From positions 1 through 53,053 of the forward strand of contig PDZU01000015.1 of NCBI GenBank assembly GCA_002753095.1: DNA of 53,053 nt, read 5' to 3'. Shown here piece by piece: positions 27,059-36,556 of the stretch. The notes below the pieces were generated by a model. It had not been told where the DNA came from. It ran no database searches and saw only the letters and a program-made list of their open reading frames with translations. A program made the position numbers and the translations under genes. Source of the stretch: Magnetococcales bacterium (GTDB lineage: Bacteria > Pseudomonadota > Magnetococcia > Magnetococcales > Magnetaquicoccaceae). Each line of letters begins with the position of its first letter. The first letter of the stretch is position 1.

Positions 27059-27180
27059 GGTTTCTTGTCTTCCTGCAGCAGAGCCACCTCCACCCGACCA
27101 CGCATGCCAGAGAGAAGCATAAAATCCGCCATCATCCCCAGCCAGAGGATAACTCTCTGATCGTGCCTTTTCATCCGCGC
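27055..27180 (-). pseudogene. Possible remnant of an upstream adaptor gene
   Basis: A minus-strand frame ends LLSGMRGRVEVALLQEDKKP and its TGA overlaps the ATG of the GAF/HlyD gene (ATGA). The ending resembles the C-terminus of HlyD/RND adaptors, where a GMRGxVEV motif is common. Upstream of residue ~40 the frame is not recognisable. One reading is a truncated first gene of the export operon; chance is the other. Confidence 0.25.
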
Positions 27181-27483
27181 CATTACTCCATGCAAACCAT
27201 TCCCCGCTGCCACCCGACCTGATGCTGTTTGATGACAACCAAAATAAGAATTTTGATTTACACCAATTATCAAACAATGCGCAAGGATCGCCAGAATGGT
27301 ATTTCCATATTTGGCAGGCACCGCACAACCACCCCATCGCGGCCAAGCCTTGCCTAGCCATCTTGTGATTGTGACCGCAACTTAAAGGATGGCGCTCTCT
27401 ACGCCATACTGTTATGATTGACCCTCACTCTATCGCCACAGCGATTGGGCGATTGCGGCGCTCTACAGCAAGGGAAACCGACC
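27059..27483. other. Divergent intergenic region
   Basis: These 425 bases lie between the adaptor operon (minus) and the MASE3 kinase operon (plus). Apart from the possible gene remnant at 27055-27180 I see no gene. I see no strong promoter or terminator either, although promoters for both directions must lie here. Confidence 0.5.
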
Positions 27484-30400
27484 ATGATCGGGCAGAAGGA
27501 GTCTCTCTTTTCCATGACCAGCGGTCATGCCAACACCCTGCGTGTTTTTCTGCCCTGGATCTTGATTCTTGCTGCGCTGACCGCTTTGGCCTCATCCAAT
27601 TTTCTGGCTTTTCACACGCTGGCGGAACTCTTCAGCATCATTATCGGTTTCTCCTTTTTCATGGTCATCTGGAACGGTCGCCGCTTTCTGGACAACCACT
27701 ATCTGCTTTTTCTTGGTATTGCATTTTTATTCATCAGTTTTCTTGATCTGATCCATGCTCTGACCTACAACGGCATGCCGGACATTTTTCATCCTCGTCT
27801 CGACTCTGCCACCCAAATCTGGATTGCCGCCCGCTATCTGGAGGGTATCGCCCTGCTGGGCGGATTTTATTTTATTCGCCACAAAGTCTACGAACATTGG
27901 GTACTTGCGGGTTTTCTTCTGATTGTCACCTTGATCATGGCCTCCATCCTCTGGTGGGATGTTTTTCCACGCTGTTATCTACCAGACAGCGGCCAGACCC
28001 CTTTCAAAATCTACAGCGAATATCTGATTGCCTTGCTCTATGGGTTGGCCTTGCTGCTGCTGCGCAAGCACAGCAGCGCATTCAACCCGGATACCATCCG
28101 TTTTCTCGGTTGGGCCATCGCCGCTTCCATCTGCATGGAACTCTGTTTCACCCTCTGGAACCAGTTTGATGATATTTTCAACCGTATCGGGCATCTCCTG
28201 AAGGTGATGGCCTTTTACTGGATCTACCGGGCCGTCGTGGAAACGGCCATGAACAAGCCGTACAGCGTCTTGTTTCGGGAAATCACCCATGCCAGCGATG
28301 AATTGTTGCGCTTGAATCAAGAGTTGTCCACCAGTCGCGCCCTGCTGCAACTGGTTCTGGATACCTTTCCGGCCCGCATCTTCTGGAAAAATACGCACGG
28401 TACCTATCTGGGCTGCAACAGCCTCTTTGCCAGCGATGTGGGCCTCCCCTCGCCAATGCAGCTTGCCGGAAAAAATGACCATGACCTGCAACTGCCAGAA
28501 CCCTACCATCGACTCCTGATTGCCGCCCCCCCGCCGCAACCCCAAACAGCGCAACTCAACCAGGAAATCTCCTTGACCATGCACGGGGAACAGCGGTGGT
28601 GGAAAATCAGTCGCCTGCCTTTGAGCAGCCTTGATGCAGACACCATCGGACAGTTGACCATTCTCGAAGAGATCAGTGATCGCATGGCACTGGAGTTGGA
28701 CAAACAGGCGGCCATGGAAAAAGCGGAACAGGCCAATCGTGCCAAAAGCGACTTTTTGGCCAACATGAGCCATGAGATCCGCACCCCAATGAACGCCATC
28801 ATCAACCTGAGCCATCTGTTGATGCACAGCAACCTTGACAAGCGGCAAAAGGATTACCTGGATACGATTCAGTGCGCCGGTCGCGCCCTGTTGCGCCTAA
28901 TCGATGACATTCTGGATCTCTCTAAAATTGAGGCTGGCCGCATGCACTTGGAACAGACCGCCTTCAATCTGGATGAGGTATTGCGTCAATTGGCCGCTGT
29001 GGCTGGACTCCTGAACCACAAAGGGCTGGAACTGATTTTCCAAACAGCACCAGAAACCCCCCGCCATTTTTTGGGTGATCCGCACCGTCTGGAGCAGATC
29101 TTACGGAATTTGTTGGGAAACGCCATTAAATTTACCGAACATGGCCATGTTCTCCTCCTCGTTGAGTGCCTTGCTGTGCCGCAACCCGGCGCACAAGCGG
29201 AGAGGGTGACCCTGCAATTCACCGTGCGCGATACCGGCATTGGCCTGAGTCAGGAACAGATTGATAAACTGTTCCAGAATTTCACCCAGGCCGACAGTTC
29301 CATCACCCGCAAATATGGTGGCACAGGGTTGGGACTGGCCATCAGCAAGCGACTGGCCGAATTGATGGGCGGCGCACTGACCATGCACAGCATATTGGGC
29401 CAAGGCAGCGATTTTATCCTGACCTGCCCGTTTTCTCTGGACACCAGCCCTGAGGAACACCCCCCTCTGCAACACCCCCAACTGCAGGGGTTGCGCCTGC
29501 TGCTGATTGACGACAACCCGATTGCCCGCTCCGCCCTGGCGACAATCCTGCAAACCTTCCAGGTTGCTGTCACCGGGATCGGCAGCGGTCACGAAGCGGA
29601 ACAGTTGCTCTGCACCCAACTGGCACACAACAGTCATACCCCGTTTGAATTGCTGATTCTGGATCTGGAGATGCCGGAACAGGATGGATTTGCCACACTG
29701 CAACGGTTGCAGCAGTTGCCTGTACCGCAACGCCCTCCGATCATTCTGATGAGCAATCAGCCCCTTTCCGTTGAATTGCATGCCCGTGCAGTGCGCCTGG
29801 GGGCCACAGTGACCATGGTCAAACCGATCAGCGCCTCCTTGCTTCTGGAAAAAATCTATGAGGCCATCAGTGATCTGCCGGAGTTGAAGCGGCGCCAACT
29901 ATGGGTACTGGAAAATGATCTGCAACAGGCACTGCAACAACTGCAACCTGCCCGCATTCTGGTCGTGGAGGATCATGAGGTCAACCAGATGATCGTCCGG
30001 GAGTTGCTGCTGCAGCACGGTTTTACCCCCACCTTTGCCAACCACGGACAAGAGGCGTTGCAACTGCTGAATAACCGCTCTTTTGACTTGATATTTATGG
30101 ATATACAGATGCCTGTGCTGGATGGTCTGGAAACCACCCGCCGCATCCGAACCCAAAAAAATGCAGCCCATATTCCGATCATTGCCATGACCGCTCATGC
30201 CATGAAGGTGGAGGTGGAACGCTGTCTGGCTGCCGGCATGAATGATCATCTGCCCAAACCCATCGACCCCAAACAGCTCTATCGGATGTTGGTGCAGTGG
30301 TTGCGGGTGCCACAAAACGCCCCCACCCCCCCGCGCATCTATCGACAGGAGCCGTTGCCAGAGAGCCTGCTGCCCATACCCGGCGTGGACATGCCGACGG

Positions 30401-31023
30401 GTATGGCACGCATGGCCGGTAACAGTGAAGCGTATCGGCGCGCCCTGCAACGTTTTGCCCGCAGTTGCCGCGAAAATTTGCAGATATGGGAAGATGACCC
30501 GACCCCGACCGAGAAGGATTCGTGGTGGGTCATGCTACACTCTCTCAAAGGCTTGGCGGGCAATCTGGGTGTCATAACCCTGTTCCAGATGGCCCAAGGG
30601 CTGGAGCAGCAACGCCGGCACGGCGCGATGACCGATAGCGCACCGTTGCGCTCGGCCATGCTGGAGATCATCACGGCCATTGAACAAGCCCTGCCGGAGT
30701 TCGATGAAGGAGCATGCGCGGTACAGCCACTGGCCGCCGTGGCGGATCCAGAACAGGTCTGTGTACTGCTGCGGCAGGTGCATCGTCTGGCAGAGGAGGA
30801 GTTCAGCGCCATTCCGCCCCTGGTGGCTCAACTGGCAACTCTGTTGCACCATACCCACTTGCAGGATCTGACCAACGCGTTGCAGCAACAGATGGAGGCC
30901 TTTGACATTGCCATGATTCAACAGGTGACAGAGCAGATGCAGCAGGAACTGGCCCGCCCCATTCCGCCCGCGCCCCAAGCCGCAGCCGACGACAACTCAA
31001 AACCGACAAGGAGGGAGGCATGA
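27484..31023 (+). CDS. MASE3 hybrid histidine kinase with two receivers and Hpt
   Basis: The 1179-residue protein contains a complete phosphorelay. Seven or eight membrane segments (about 10-255) form a MASE3 sensor (LAELFSIIIGFSFFMVIWNG; SFLDLIHALTYNGMPD). A PAS domain (about 285-395) and a dimerisation domain with His430 ([12 protein letters not shown]) follow. The ATPase domain has NLLGNAIKF and GTGLGLAISKRL. Receiver 1 has Asp727 (LLILDLEMP), receiver 2 Asp873 (IFMDIQMP), and the C-terminal Hpt has His1019 (LHSLKGLAGNLG). ATG at 27484 has AAGGGA upstream. The gene overlaps the HD-GYP regulator by 4 bases, so phosphate is expected to pass from the Hpt to that regulator. Confidence 0.93.
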   Translation: MIGQKESLFSMTSGHANTLRVFLPWILILAALTALASSNFLAFHTLAELFSIIIGFSFFMVIWNGRRFLDNHYLLFLGIAFLFISFLDLIHALTYNGMPDIFHPRLDSATQIWIAARYLEGIALLGGFYFIRHKVYEHWVLAGFLLIVTLIMASILWWDVFPRCYLPDSGQTPFKIYSEYLIALLYGLALLLLRKHSSAFNPDTIRFLGWAIAASICMELCFTLWNQFDDIFNRIGHLLKVMAFYWIYRAVVETAMNKPYSVLFREITHASDELLRLNQELSTSRALLQLVLDTFPARIFWKNTHGTYLGCNSLFASDVGLPSPMQLAGKNDHDLQLPEPYHRLLIAAPPPQPQTAQLNQEISLTMHGEQRWWKISRLPLSSLDADTIGQLTILEEISDRMALELDKQAAMEKAEQANRAKSDFLANMSHEIRTPMNAIINLSHLLMHSNLDKRQKDYLDTIQCAGRALLRLIDDILDLSKIEAGRMHLEQTAFNLDEVLRQLAAVAGLLNHKGLELIFQTAPETPRHFLGDPHRLEQILRNLLGNAIKFTEHGHVLLLVECLAVPQPGAQAERVTLQFTVRDTGIGLSQEQIDKLFQNFTQADSSITRKYGGTGLGLAISKRLAELMGGALTMHSILGQGSDFILTCPFSLDTSPEEHPPLQHPQLQGLRLLLIDDNPIARSALATILQTFQVAVTGIGSGHEAEQLLCTQLAHNSHTPFELLILDLEMPEQDGFATLQRLQQLPVPQRPPIILMSNQPLSVELHARAVRLGATVTMVKPISASLLLEKIYEAISDLPELKRRQLWVLENDLQQALQQLQPARILVVEDHEVNQMIVRELLLQHGFTPTFANHGQEALQLLNNRSFDLIFMDIQMPVLDGLETTRRIRTQKNAAHIPIIAMTAHAMKVEVERCLAAGMNDHLPKPIDPKQLYRMLVQWLRVPQNAPTPPRIYRQEPLPESLLPIPGVDMPTGMARMAGNSEAYRRALQRFARSCRENLQIWEDDPTPTEKDSWWVMLHSLKGLAGNLGVITLFQMAQGLEQQRRHGAMTDSAPLRSAMLEIITAIEQALPEFDEGACAVQPLAAVADPEQVCVLLRQVHRLAEEEFSAIPPLVAQLATLLHHTHLQDLTNALQQQMEAFDIAMIQQVTEQMQQELARPIPPAPQAAADDNSKPTRREA

Positions 31024-32120
31024 GCAACAGCAACAAACCGAGGGTGTTGATTGTGGATGACAACGCCGGAAATTTGAAGATTCTACTGGAGTTGCTGCAC
31101 GAGGATTATGCGGTCAAAGTGGCCAAGAGTGGCAGTGCCGCCTTGCAACAAGCGTTGGCCGCGCCACGTCCGGACATCATCCTGTTGGACATCATGATGC
31201 CGGAAATCGACGGCTTTGAGGTGTGCATGCGTCTGAAATCCAATCCAGAAACCTGGAGCATTCCAGTGCTATTCATCACGGCACTGGACCAGGATACGGA
31301 CCAGGAGCGGGGACTCACCATCGGGGCAGTGGATTATATCACCAAGCCATTCAACCCGGTGCTGGTCAAGGCCCGTGTCCGCAGTCAGATCGACCTCAAG
31401 CAACACCGGGATAAACTGGCAGAGTTGGTCGACGAAAGAACGCAACAACTGGCAGAAACCCAGGACATCACCATTCAGGCTTTGGCAACCCTGGCCGAAA
31501 CCCGTGACCCGGAGACCGGCGGTCACATCAAACGCACCCAGTCCTATGTGGGTATTCTGGCCAGGGCGTTGGCTTCTCTGCCGGAGTTTGCCGCTGCATT
31601 GAGCCCGGAGAACATCGGTCTTCTGGAAAAATCGGCCCCGCTGCATGATGTGGGCAAGGTAGGCGTGCCCGACCATATTCTCCTGAAACCCGGCAAGTTG
31701 AGCGAGGAGGAGTTTGCGGTCATGAAAAACCATTGCCTGTATGGGTTGCAGGCCATGAAAGCGGCGCAAAAAACCTTGGGCAAGGAGTCATTTTTACGCT
31801 ATGCAGCAGAGATTGCCGGCTCGCATCACGAAAAATGGGACGGCAGCGGCTATCCCCATGGTCTGTGCGGCGATGCCATTCCACTCTCCGGGCGGATCAT
31901 GGCCGTGGCGGATGTCTATGATGCCTTGATCAGCAAACGGGTCTACAAACCCCCTTTCCCGCACAGCAAAGCCCTTGCCATCCTCTCGGAAGGGTCGGGA
32001 TCCCATTTTGACCCCCGGATTGTGCAGGCCATGTTGGCCAACAGTGAAGCCTTTCGCCAGACTGCCCTGGAGTTTGCCGACTATCCAGAAGAGCGTGCAG
32101 CCCTGCAACCACTCGCCTGA
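31020..32120 (+). CDS. Response regulator with HD-GYP c-di-GMP phosphodiesterase domain
   Basis: The 366-residue protein joins a receiver (acceptor Asp in IILLDIMMPEIDGF near residue 57; Lys in ITKPF) to an HD-GYP domain. That domain has the metal motif His209-Asp210 (LHDVGKVGVPDHIL), the HH pair in SHHEKWDGSGYP and the GYP loop itself. It should hydrolyse c-di-GMP when switched on, as in RpfG. Its ATG overlaps the kinase stop (ATGA), which makes the pairing with the MASE3 kinase very likely. It is the only c-di-GMP-degrading enzyme in the window and opposes the cyclase at 12767. Confidence 0.93.
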   Translation: MSNSNKPRVLIVDDNAGNLKILLELLHEDYAVKVAKSGSAALQQALAAPRPDIILLDIMMPEIDGFEVCMRLKSNPETWSIPVLFITALDQDTDQERGLTIGAVDYITKPFNPVLVKARVRSQIDLKQHRDKLAELVDERTQQLAETQDITIQALATLAETRDPETGGHIKRTQSYVGILARALASLPEFAAALSPENIGLLEKSAPLHDVGKVGVPDHILLKPGKLSEEEFAVMKNHCLYGLQAMKAAQKTLGKESFLRYAAEIAGSHHEKWDGSGYPHGLCGDAIPLSGRIMAVADVYDALISKRVYKPPFPHSKALAILSEGSGSHFDPRIVQAMLANSEAFRQTALEFADYPEERAALQPLA

Positions 32121-32263
32121 ACTGCGGGAAAGAGGTTGAACTCCCCAGGCGTCTGCGGTAGTCTGCGATGGATGGCTCCATGCCATTACAAGGCAAGGGT
32201 GGGCGAGCGCTCCCATTTTCCAACGCCTGTGATTATCCCTGCGTACCGTCAGAAAGTGATTGC

Positions 32264-33805
32264 ATGAAGGTTCGTCACTCGCTTGGCTTTCGGCTGTTGT
32301 TGACCGCCTGGAGCACCGCTCTTGCCCTGATGATCGGCCTTGCCCTGGTGGCCAACGAGGCGGCACAGATCCATCATGAAGCCATGGAAGACCATTTCTT
32401 CATGAACTTTCTCAACATTATGCTGGAAACCAGGCGCTACGAAAAAAGCTTCTTCCGCTTTCAGAGAAAGCATGATTGGGATAATGTCATGCACTATCTG
32501 GATCAAGTAGATCGGCAGTTGCGTTTTGAACGCAAAGCATTTTTGGCGCGTATCAACGGCCAGAACCTTCACAACAACCTGACCGCCTATCTGGCGGAAT
32601 ATCGAGAAAGACTGTTGCAGGCGCAACGACAACTTGATCAGGATCCCAAGCAGCTCCATGAATTGGAACTTGCCTTGCACCAGATTGGCCGTCAATTTTT
32701 GACCATTGCCGAGCAGTTGGCTTCCGACACCAAAAACGACATTACCGTTGCCTTGCAGCGGACCCAATGGCGCCTCTTTTTTTGTGGTCTCCTGCTGCTT
32801 GTCTCCTTTTTGCTGTTGACGCTACACTTTTTACGCCGCATCCATGCCCCTTTCCGGCAGTTGCGCAGCGCGCTGCAGCAGGGCGAAACAATTGGTCTGT
32901 ATGCACCGATCCAGCTTGCGGATCCCGACCCACTATGGCAAAGCCTGCTCAATCCGGTCAACCATTTGCTCGGTTTGGCACAACAGAGCAAGGCAGACTC
33001 CAGCCAATCCCGCCAACAAACCATTACCTCCACCCTGCTGATACCGATCAGTAAAACTTTGGCCCAGCCTTTGGCCAACCTCTCCACCACCTGCCAAATC
33101 CTGATGGAAGAGGGTTCAGCCGACTCCAGTCCCGAACGGCTGCATCTGGTGCAACAGTTGCGGCAACTGGCCGAACAAGGCAACCGCATCATCACCGCCA
33201 TCCAACAGTATGCCCTGATCAGTGCCCAAGCCCTGCAGCCCATTGCGACAGCCCCTTTGTTGCGCAAAGCTGTCAATCAGGCGCTGCAATTGCCTCTCTC
33301 GCCAGAGGAATGGCGCCTGGAACTGAGCACGGAAGGGGAGATATTGGGCAACGCCCCTCTGCTGGAACAGATTTTGACGGCCCTGTTGCAGCACACCTGG
33401 GACAGATCCCCTCCAGACGCATTGTTGCTGCTGACGCTGTCCCAATACCCTCTTGTACTTGGCCAGGAGGAAACGGGAGAGCATCATCTTGCTGCACAAA
33501 GTTGGTTGCCAAGCACCTGCCGGGAGGTGGTGGAGATCAACATGCCCTTGGCGGGAGATCTCAGCGGCCACGAAACCTTGCCCGGTCAAGAGTGCCTGCC
33601 CTACCCGGATATTGCCCTTCTTTTTCTGCCACAAAACGAGGATAATCCAGCACTCTGTCTTGTACCGGACGCCATCCGTCTGCACCAGGGTGCGTTGCGG
33701 GTGGAAGCATGGCAGCCTTCCTGGTTACGACTGCGACTGTTGTTTCCTGCGGTTGGCACACCCGCATTGTTACGCTCTCCCATCCCCCCGACCGGACTGC
33801 TCTGA
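32264..33805 (+). CDS. Degenerate membrane sensor kinase-like protein
   Basis: The 514-residue protein has the outline of a sensor kinase. It has a first membrane segment (LLLTAWSTALALMIGLALVA), a ~150-residue helical periplasmic region of the four-helix type, a second membrane segment near 170-190, then a dimerisation-like helix pair and an ATPase-like region. The expected H-box reads ISKTLAQPLANLS with no His. No N-box or DxGxG/GxGLG boxes can be found. It is therefore probably a pseudokinase that signals by conformation. ATG at 32264 fits the membrane segment; the frame is open from 32168. The NtrC-like regulator gene begins 2 bases after its stop. Confidence 0.72.
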   Translation: MKVRHSLGFRLLLTAWSTALALMIGLALVANEAAQIHHEAMEDHFFMNFLNIMLETRRYEKSFFRFQRKHDWDNVMHYLDQVDRQLRFERKAFLARINGQNLHNNLTAYLAEYRERLLQAQRQLDQDPKQLHELELALHQIGRQFLTIAEQLASDTKNDITVALQRTQWRLFFCGLLLLVSFLLLTLHFLRRIHAPFRQLRSALQQGETIGLYAPIQLADPDPLWQSLLNPVNHLLGLAQQSKADSSQSRQQTITSTLLIPISKTLAQPLANLSTTCQILMEEGSADSSPERLHLVQQLRQLAEQGNRIITAIQQYALISAQALQPIATAPLLRKAVNQALQLPLSPEEWRLELSTEGEILGNAPLLEQILTALLQHTWDRSPPDALLLLTLSQYPLVLGQEETGEHHLAAQSWLPSTCREVVEINMPLAGDLSGHETLPGQECLPYPDIALLFLPQNEDNPALCLVPDAIRLHQGALRVEAWQPSWLRLRLLFPAVGTPALLRSPIPPTGLL

Positions 33806-33807
33806 CC

Positions 33808-35244
33808 ATGAATGAACTGCTCCGCATCCTGCTGGTCAATCGCGACAAGGTGGCCATGCAGAACTTTGAACATATTCTATCGCGGGATGAGTATTTGATT
33901 CACAAGGCCACGGGCAGCCATGCGGCCATCGCCCTGCTCAATGGTCCAGAGGCTGCCGCAGCTCCTTTTGATGTCATCATCGCCGATCTGGAGCGGGACT
34001 CTCTGGATGAGAGCCATTTTTTTCAACTTTGCCAGCGCCTGCAGCCCACGGCAGAGGTGATTTTGATCACCGACCCTCTGGCGGTACCCAATGTGGTGCA
34101 GACCATTCGCCAAGGCGCCTTTCACTATCTGGTCAAACCGCTGCGTCCGGCAGAGTTGCGCCACAGTTTGGCCATGGCGGGGGAGCAGAGCCGTCACAAG
34201 CAAAGACAAAAAGGGTTGCGCCAGGAACTGACCAGCCAACAGAACACGACCCCACTCTTGAGCCGAGACCCGGTCATGCTGCGCCTTCTGGAGCAGGCCA
34301 AACGGGCTGCCAGCATGGAGTTGCCGGTGTTGATCAGCGGAGCGACCGGCACTGGCAAAGAGATTTTGGCCCGCCTGCTGCACGATGAAAGTCCACGCGC
34401 CAAGCGCCCCTTCGTGGCCGTCAACTGTGGTGCCTTTCATGAGGAGTTGCTGGCCAACGAACTGTTCGGACACGGACGGGAAGCCTATACCGGTGCCGTG
34501 CGCGACCGCAAAGGTTTGATCGAAACCGCCCACGGCGGCACCCTCTTTCTCGATGAAATCACCGAGATGCCCTTGAATATGCAGGTCAAGCTGCTGCGGG
34601 TCATTCAGGAAAAAGAGTTGCGCCGCCTGGGAGTAACGACAGCCATCTCGGTCGATGTGCGTTTCATTGCCGCCACCAACCGCTCCATCCGGCAGGAGGT
34701 GGACGAGGGGCGCTTTCGTCAGGATCTCTATTACCGCCTGAATGTGATCGACCTGCATCTGCCCCCTCTGGCGCGGCGCCAAGGGGATATCCCCCTGTTG
34801 GTCCACCATTTTCTGGAGAAATTTGCCCAGCGGATCCACGGCCATGCGCTTGGAATCAACCGGGCAGCCATGGAACGCTTGCAACAGCACTCTTTTCCTG
34901 GCAATGTGCGCGAACTGGAAAATATTATTCAACGCGCCGTCGCCTTCAGCAACGGTCAGGAGATCAACGAAGAGCTGCTACCGGACTACCTTGATAAACA
35001 AAAATCGTATTACTTCCACTACACAAACAGCCGCATGCTGCCTCTGGCGGAAATGGAACAACAATACATATTATGGGTCTGCGAACAGATGAACGGCAAT
35101 CAAACCTTGGCCGCCAAGGTGTTGGGATTGGATCGCATCTCTTTGTGGCGCCGCTTGAAAAAAATGCATTCCCCGCTTGTCAATGAGGATAACGACACAC
35201 GCGAACCGCCTTCCTCCTCCTCTTTTGCCCCACACATTCAATAA
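33808..35244 (+). CDS. NtrC-like regulator with altered receiver and sigma54 loop
   Basis: The 478-residue protein has a receiver, an AAA+ domain and a Fis-type helix-turn-helix (GNQTLAAKVLGLDRISLWRRL). The receiver keeps Asp60 (IIADLERD) and Lys (LVKPL), but the acidic pair is Asn11-Arg12 (LLVNRD), so metal-dependent phosphorylation is doubtful. Walker A is GATGTGKE and Walker B GGTLFLDEITE. The sigma54-contact loop, GAFTGA in active family members, is here EAYTGA (225-230). The frame is open from 33709 inside the kinase gene; ATG 33808, right after its stop, begins at the natural receiver start. Partnered with a pseudokinase, this looks like a diverged pair that no longer uses phosphate. 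Confidence 0.88.
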   Translation: MNELLRILLVNRDKVAMQNFEHILSRDEYLIHKATGSHAAIALLNGPEAAAAPFDVIIADLERDSLDESHFFQLCQRLQPTAEVILITDPLAVPNVVQTIRQGAFHYLVKPLRPAELRHSLAMAGEQSRHKQRQKGLRQELTSQQNTTPLLSRDPVMLRLLEQAKRAASMELPVLISGATGTGKEILARLLHDESPRAKRPFVAVNCGAFHEELLANELFGHGREAYTGAVRDRKGLIETAHGGTLFLDEITEMPLNMQVKLLRVIQEKELRRLGVTTAISVDVRFIAATNRSIRQEVDEGRFRQDLYYRLNVIDLHLPPLARRQGDIPLLVHHFLEKFAQRIHGHALGINRAAMERLQQHSFPGNVRELENIIQRAVAFSNGQEINEELLPDYLDKQKSYYFHYTNSRMLPLAEMEQQYILWVCEQMNGNQTLAAKVLGLDRISLWRRLKKMHSPLVNEDNDTREPPSSSSFAPHIQ

Positions 35245-35458
35245 AAATTCGGGTGCCTGTATTCGTGCAGACTGCTGCGGCTGCCTTGGTTGCAATAACG
35301 CAACACTCTACGCGGTTTCGCACAAATCAAAATAGTGCAAGTACCTGTATATTATAAACTTATATCCTGCAGATAAATGGCGTGCTTTTTGCCGTTACCA
35401 TGGAACGGTCAGCGAACCGTTATGGCATCCCCTATGGGTAACAGAAAAGGAGCCCCCA

Positions 35459-35824
35459 TTGAACGAAACCTGGGAGAATGAAGAGAAGGACGTAACCGCC
35501 CTGCTGGCCACGCAATGGGAAGCCGATTCCCACCTCCTTTGGCAACCAGAAAGAAAACTCTGGATTGCCGTTCTGACCACGGCCATCAACGATGCCTTGT
35601 TTGGGGAGGATCCTCTGACCCGACAAACGGCACGGCGTTGGTTTTTGCATGGGGGCAGGAGTTTTGATTTTGTGTGCGAATTGGCAAATTTTGAACCGGA
35701 ATTTGTGCGCAATAAAATATTGCAGGCCATCAACAACGATGCACTTTTCCATGCGTCACTGCCTGCACGCCGCCATCGAGGTCGCCCAGCGAAGCTCAAA
35801 ACAGCCAATACCATTTCAGCCTGA
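35459..35824 (+). CDS. Hypothetical protein with AT-hook-like tail
   Basis: I do not recognise this 121-residue protein. It is probably all-helical up to residue ~95 (LWIAVLTTAINDALFG; ARRWFLHGG; FDFVCELANFEPEFVRNKIL). It ends in a basic segment RRHRGRPAKLK, whose RGRP core (107-110) is that of an AT-hook, suggesting DNA binding. The start is TTG at 35459 with AAGGAG 6 bases upstream. It stands alone, 214 bases after the regulator gene and 451 bases before the acyl carrier protein. Confidence 0.6.
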   Translation: MNETWENEEKDVTALLATQWEADSHLLWQPERKLWIAVLTTAINDALFGEDPLTRQTARRWFLHGGRSFDFVCELANFEPEFVRNKILQAINNDALFHASLPARRHRGRPAKLKTANTISA

Positions 35825-36275
35825 ACGGTCAGGGTATCACACACACTGTTGCATCATTTTTATACTTTATTGCATTTTCGCAACTATCCGCTTTTTGCTC
35901 CCTGGCGCTTTATTGACAACATACTGTTTCTAAAAATAAATTACAACGATGAATCTGGCTTATGTTTTGCTTTTGATTGGAACCAGATGTGACAATGCAA
36001 CACAATTTCCCTTTCCATCCTGCCAACTTTGCAAAAGCATGGGAAACGTTCCTGGTCAACACGGTGATTATCTGATAGCATATCGGGAGATCATTCTTCT
36101 GGAAAATGGTTTGCCTGTATTCCTGGCGCATGACCTTCGCCGGAGTGGTCGCTGTTGCCTGCCGACAGCCCACCCCCTAAGAAAAACTGTTATGACAGTG
36201 GGATGGACAACCGAAACATGCCGTGCAACCATTTGGAACCCTGGTTGGCCCTTTCATTAACCTTTTTGACGACTC
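35825..36275. other. Intergenic region before the Dlt-like cassette
   Basis: This is 451 bases without a convincing gene. A frame of 103 codons from 35949 has no ribosome binding site, is rich in Cys, Pro and Trp, and starts only about 7 bases after the -10 hexamer of the best promoter here, so I do not accept it. The region holds the promoter candidate at 35913-35942. Confidence 0.5.
35913..35942 (+). promoter_or_regulatory. Candidate sigma70 promoter upstream of the Dlt-like cassette
   Basis: A perfect TTGACA (35913-35918) is followed after 18 bases by TAAATT (35937-35942). It points toward the acyl carrier protein gene at 36276, giving an untranslated leader of about 325 bases. Confidence 0.45.
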
Positions 36276-36542
36276 ATGATGAATAACCATCGCGACAGAA
36301 TTGTTACCTTCCTGAAGACGGTCTTGCGGCCTTCTGCATCCCTGGACCAGTTGCAGGATCATGATAACCTTGTGCAAACGGGATATATTGATTCCTTGGC
36401 GATGCTCGAAATCGTTGCATTCCTGGAATCCGAGTTTGCCGTCGATTTTTCCGAGTCCGGTGTCAATCCCGTCGATCTGGAATCCGTCGACGCCATGCTG
36501 GCTCTGCTTGCCAGACATCAGGCCGCCTCGGCCAGTCACTGA
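36276..36542 (+). CDS. Acyl carrier protein (DltC-like)
   Basis: The 88-residue four-helix carrier protein has its phosphopantetheine attachment site at Ser40 in GYIDSLAMLEIVAFLE. The surrounding layout (an upstream helix beginning at DRIVTFLKTVL and a later LESVDAMLALL helix) is normal. The attached group is probably an amino acid or acyl unit loaded by the adenylating enzyme two genes downstream and delivered to the MBOAT-like membrane protein encoded in between. The cassette runs 36276-39702 with gaps of 14 and 11 bases, so it is one operon. Confidence 0.88.
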   Translation: MMNNHRDRIVTFLKTVLRPSASLDQLQDHDNLVQTGYIDSLAMLEIVAFLESEFAVDFSESGVNPVDLESVDAMLALLARHQAASASH

Positions 36543-36556
36543 TTTCTTGCAAGCGA

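Noticed and set aside
33877-34932. Minus-strand frame of 351 codons
   Set aside because: Antisense to the NtrC-like regulator; no start signal and no domain.
35949-36260. Plus-strand frame of 103 codons before the acyl carrier protein
   Set aside because: No ribosome binding site, unusual Cys/Trp/Pro-rich product, and it starts almost on the -10 hexamer of the likely promoter.
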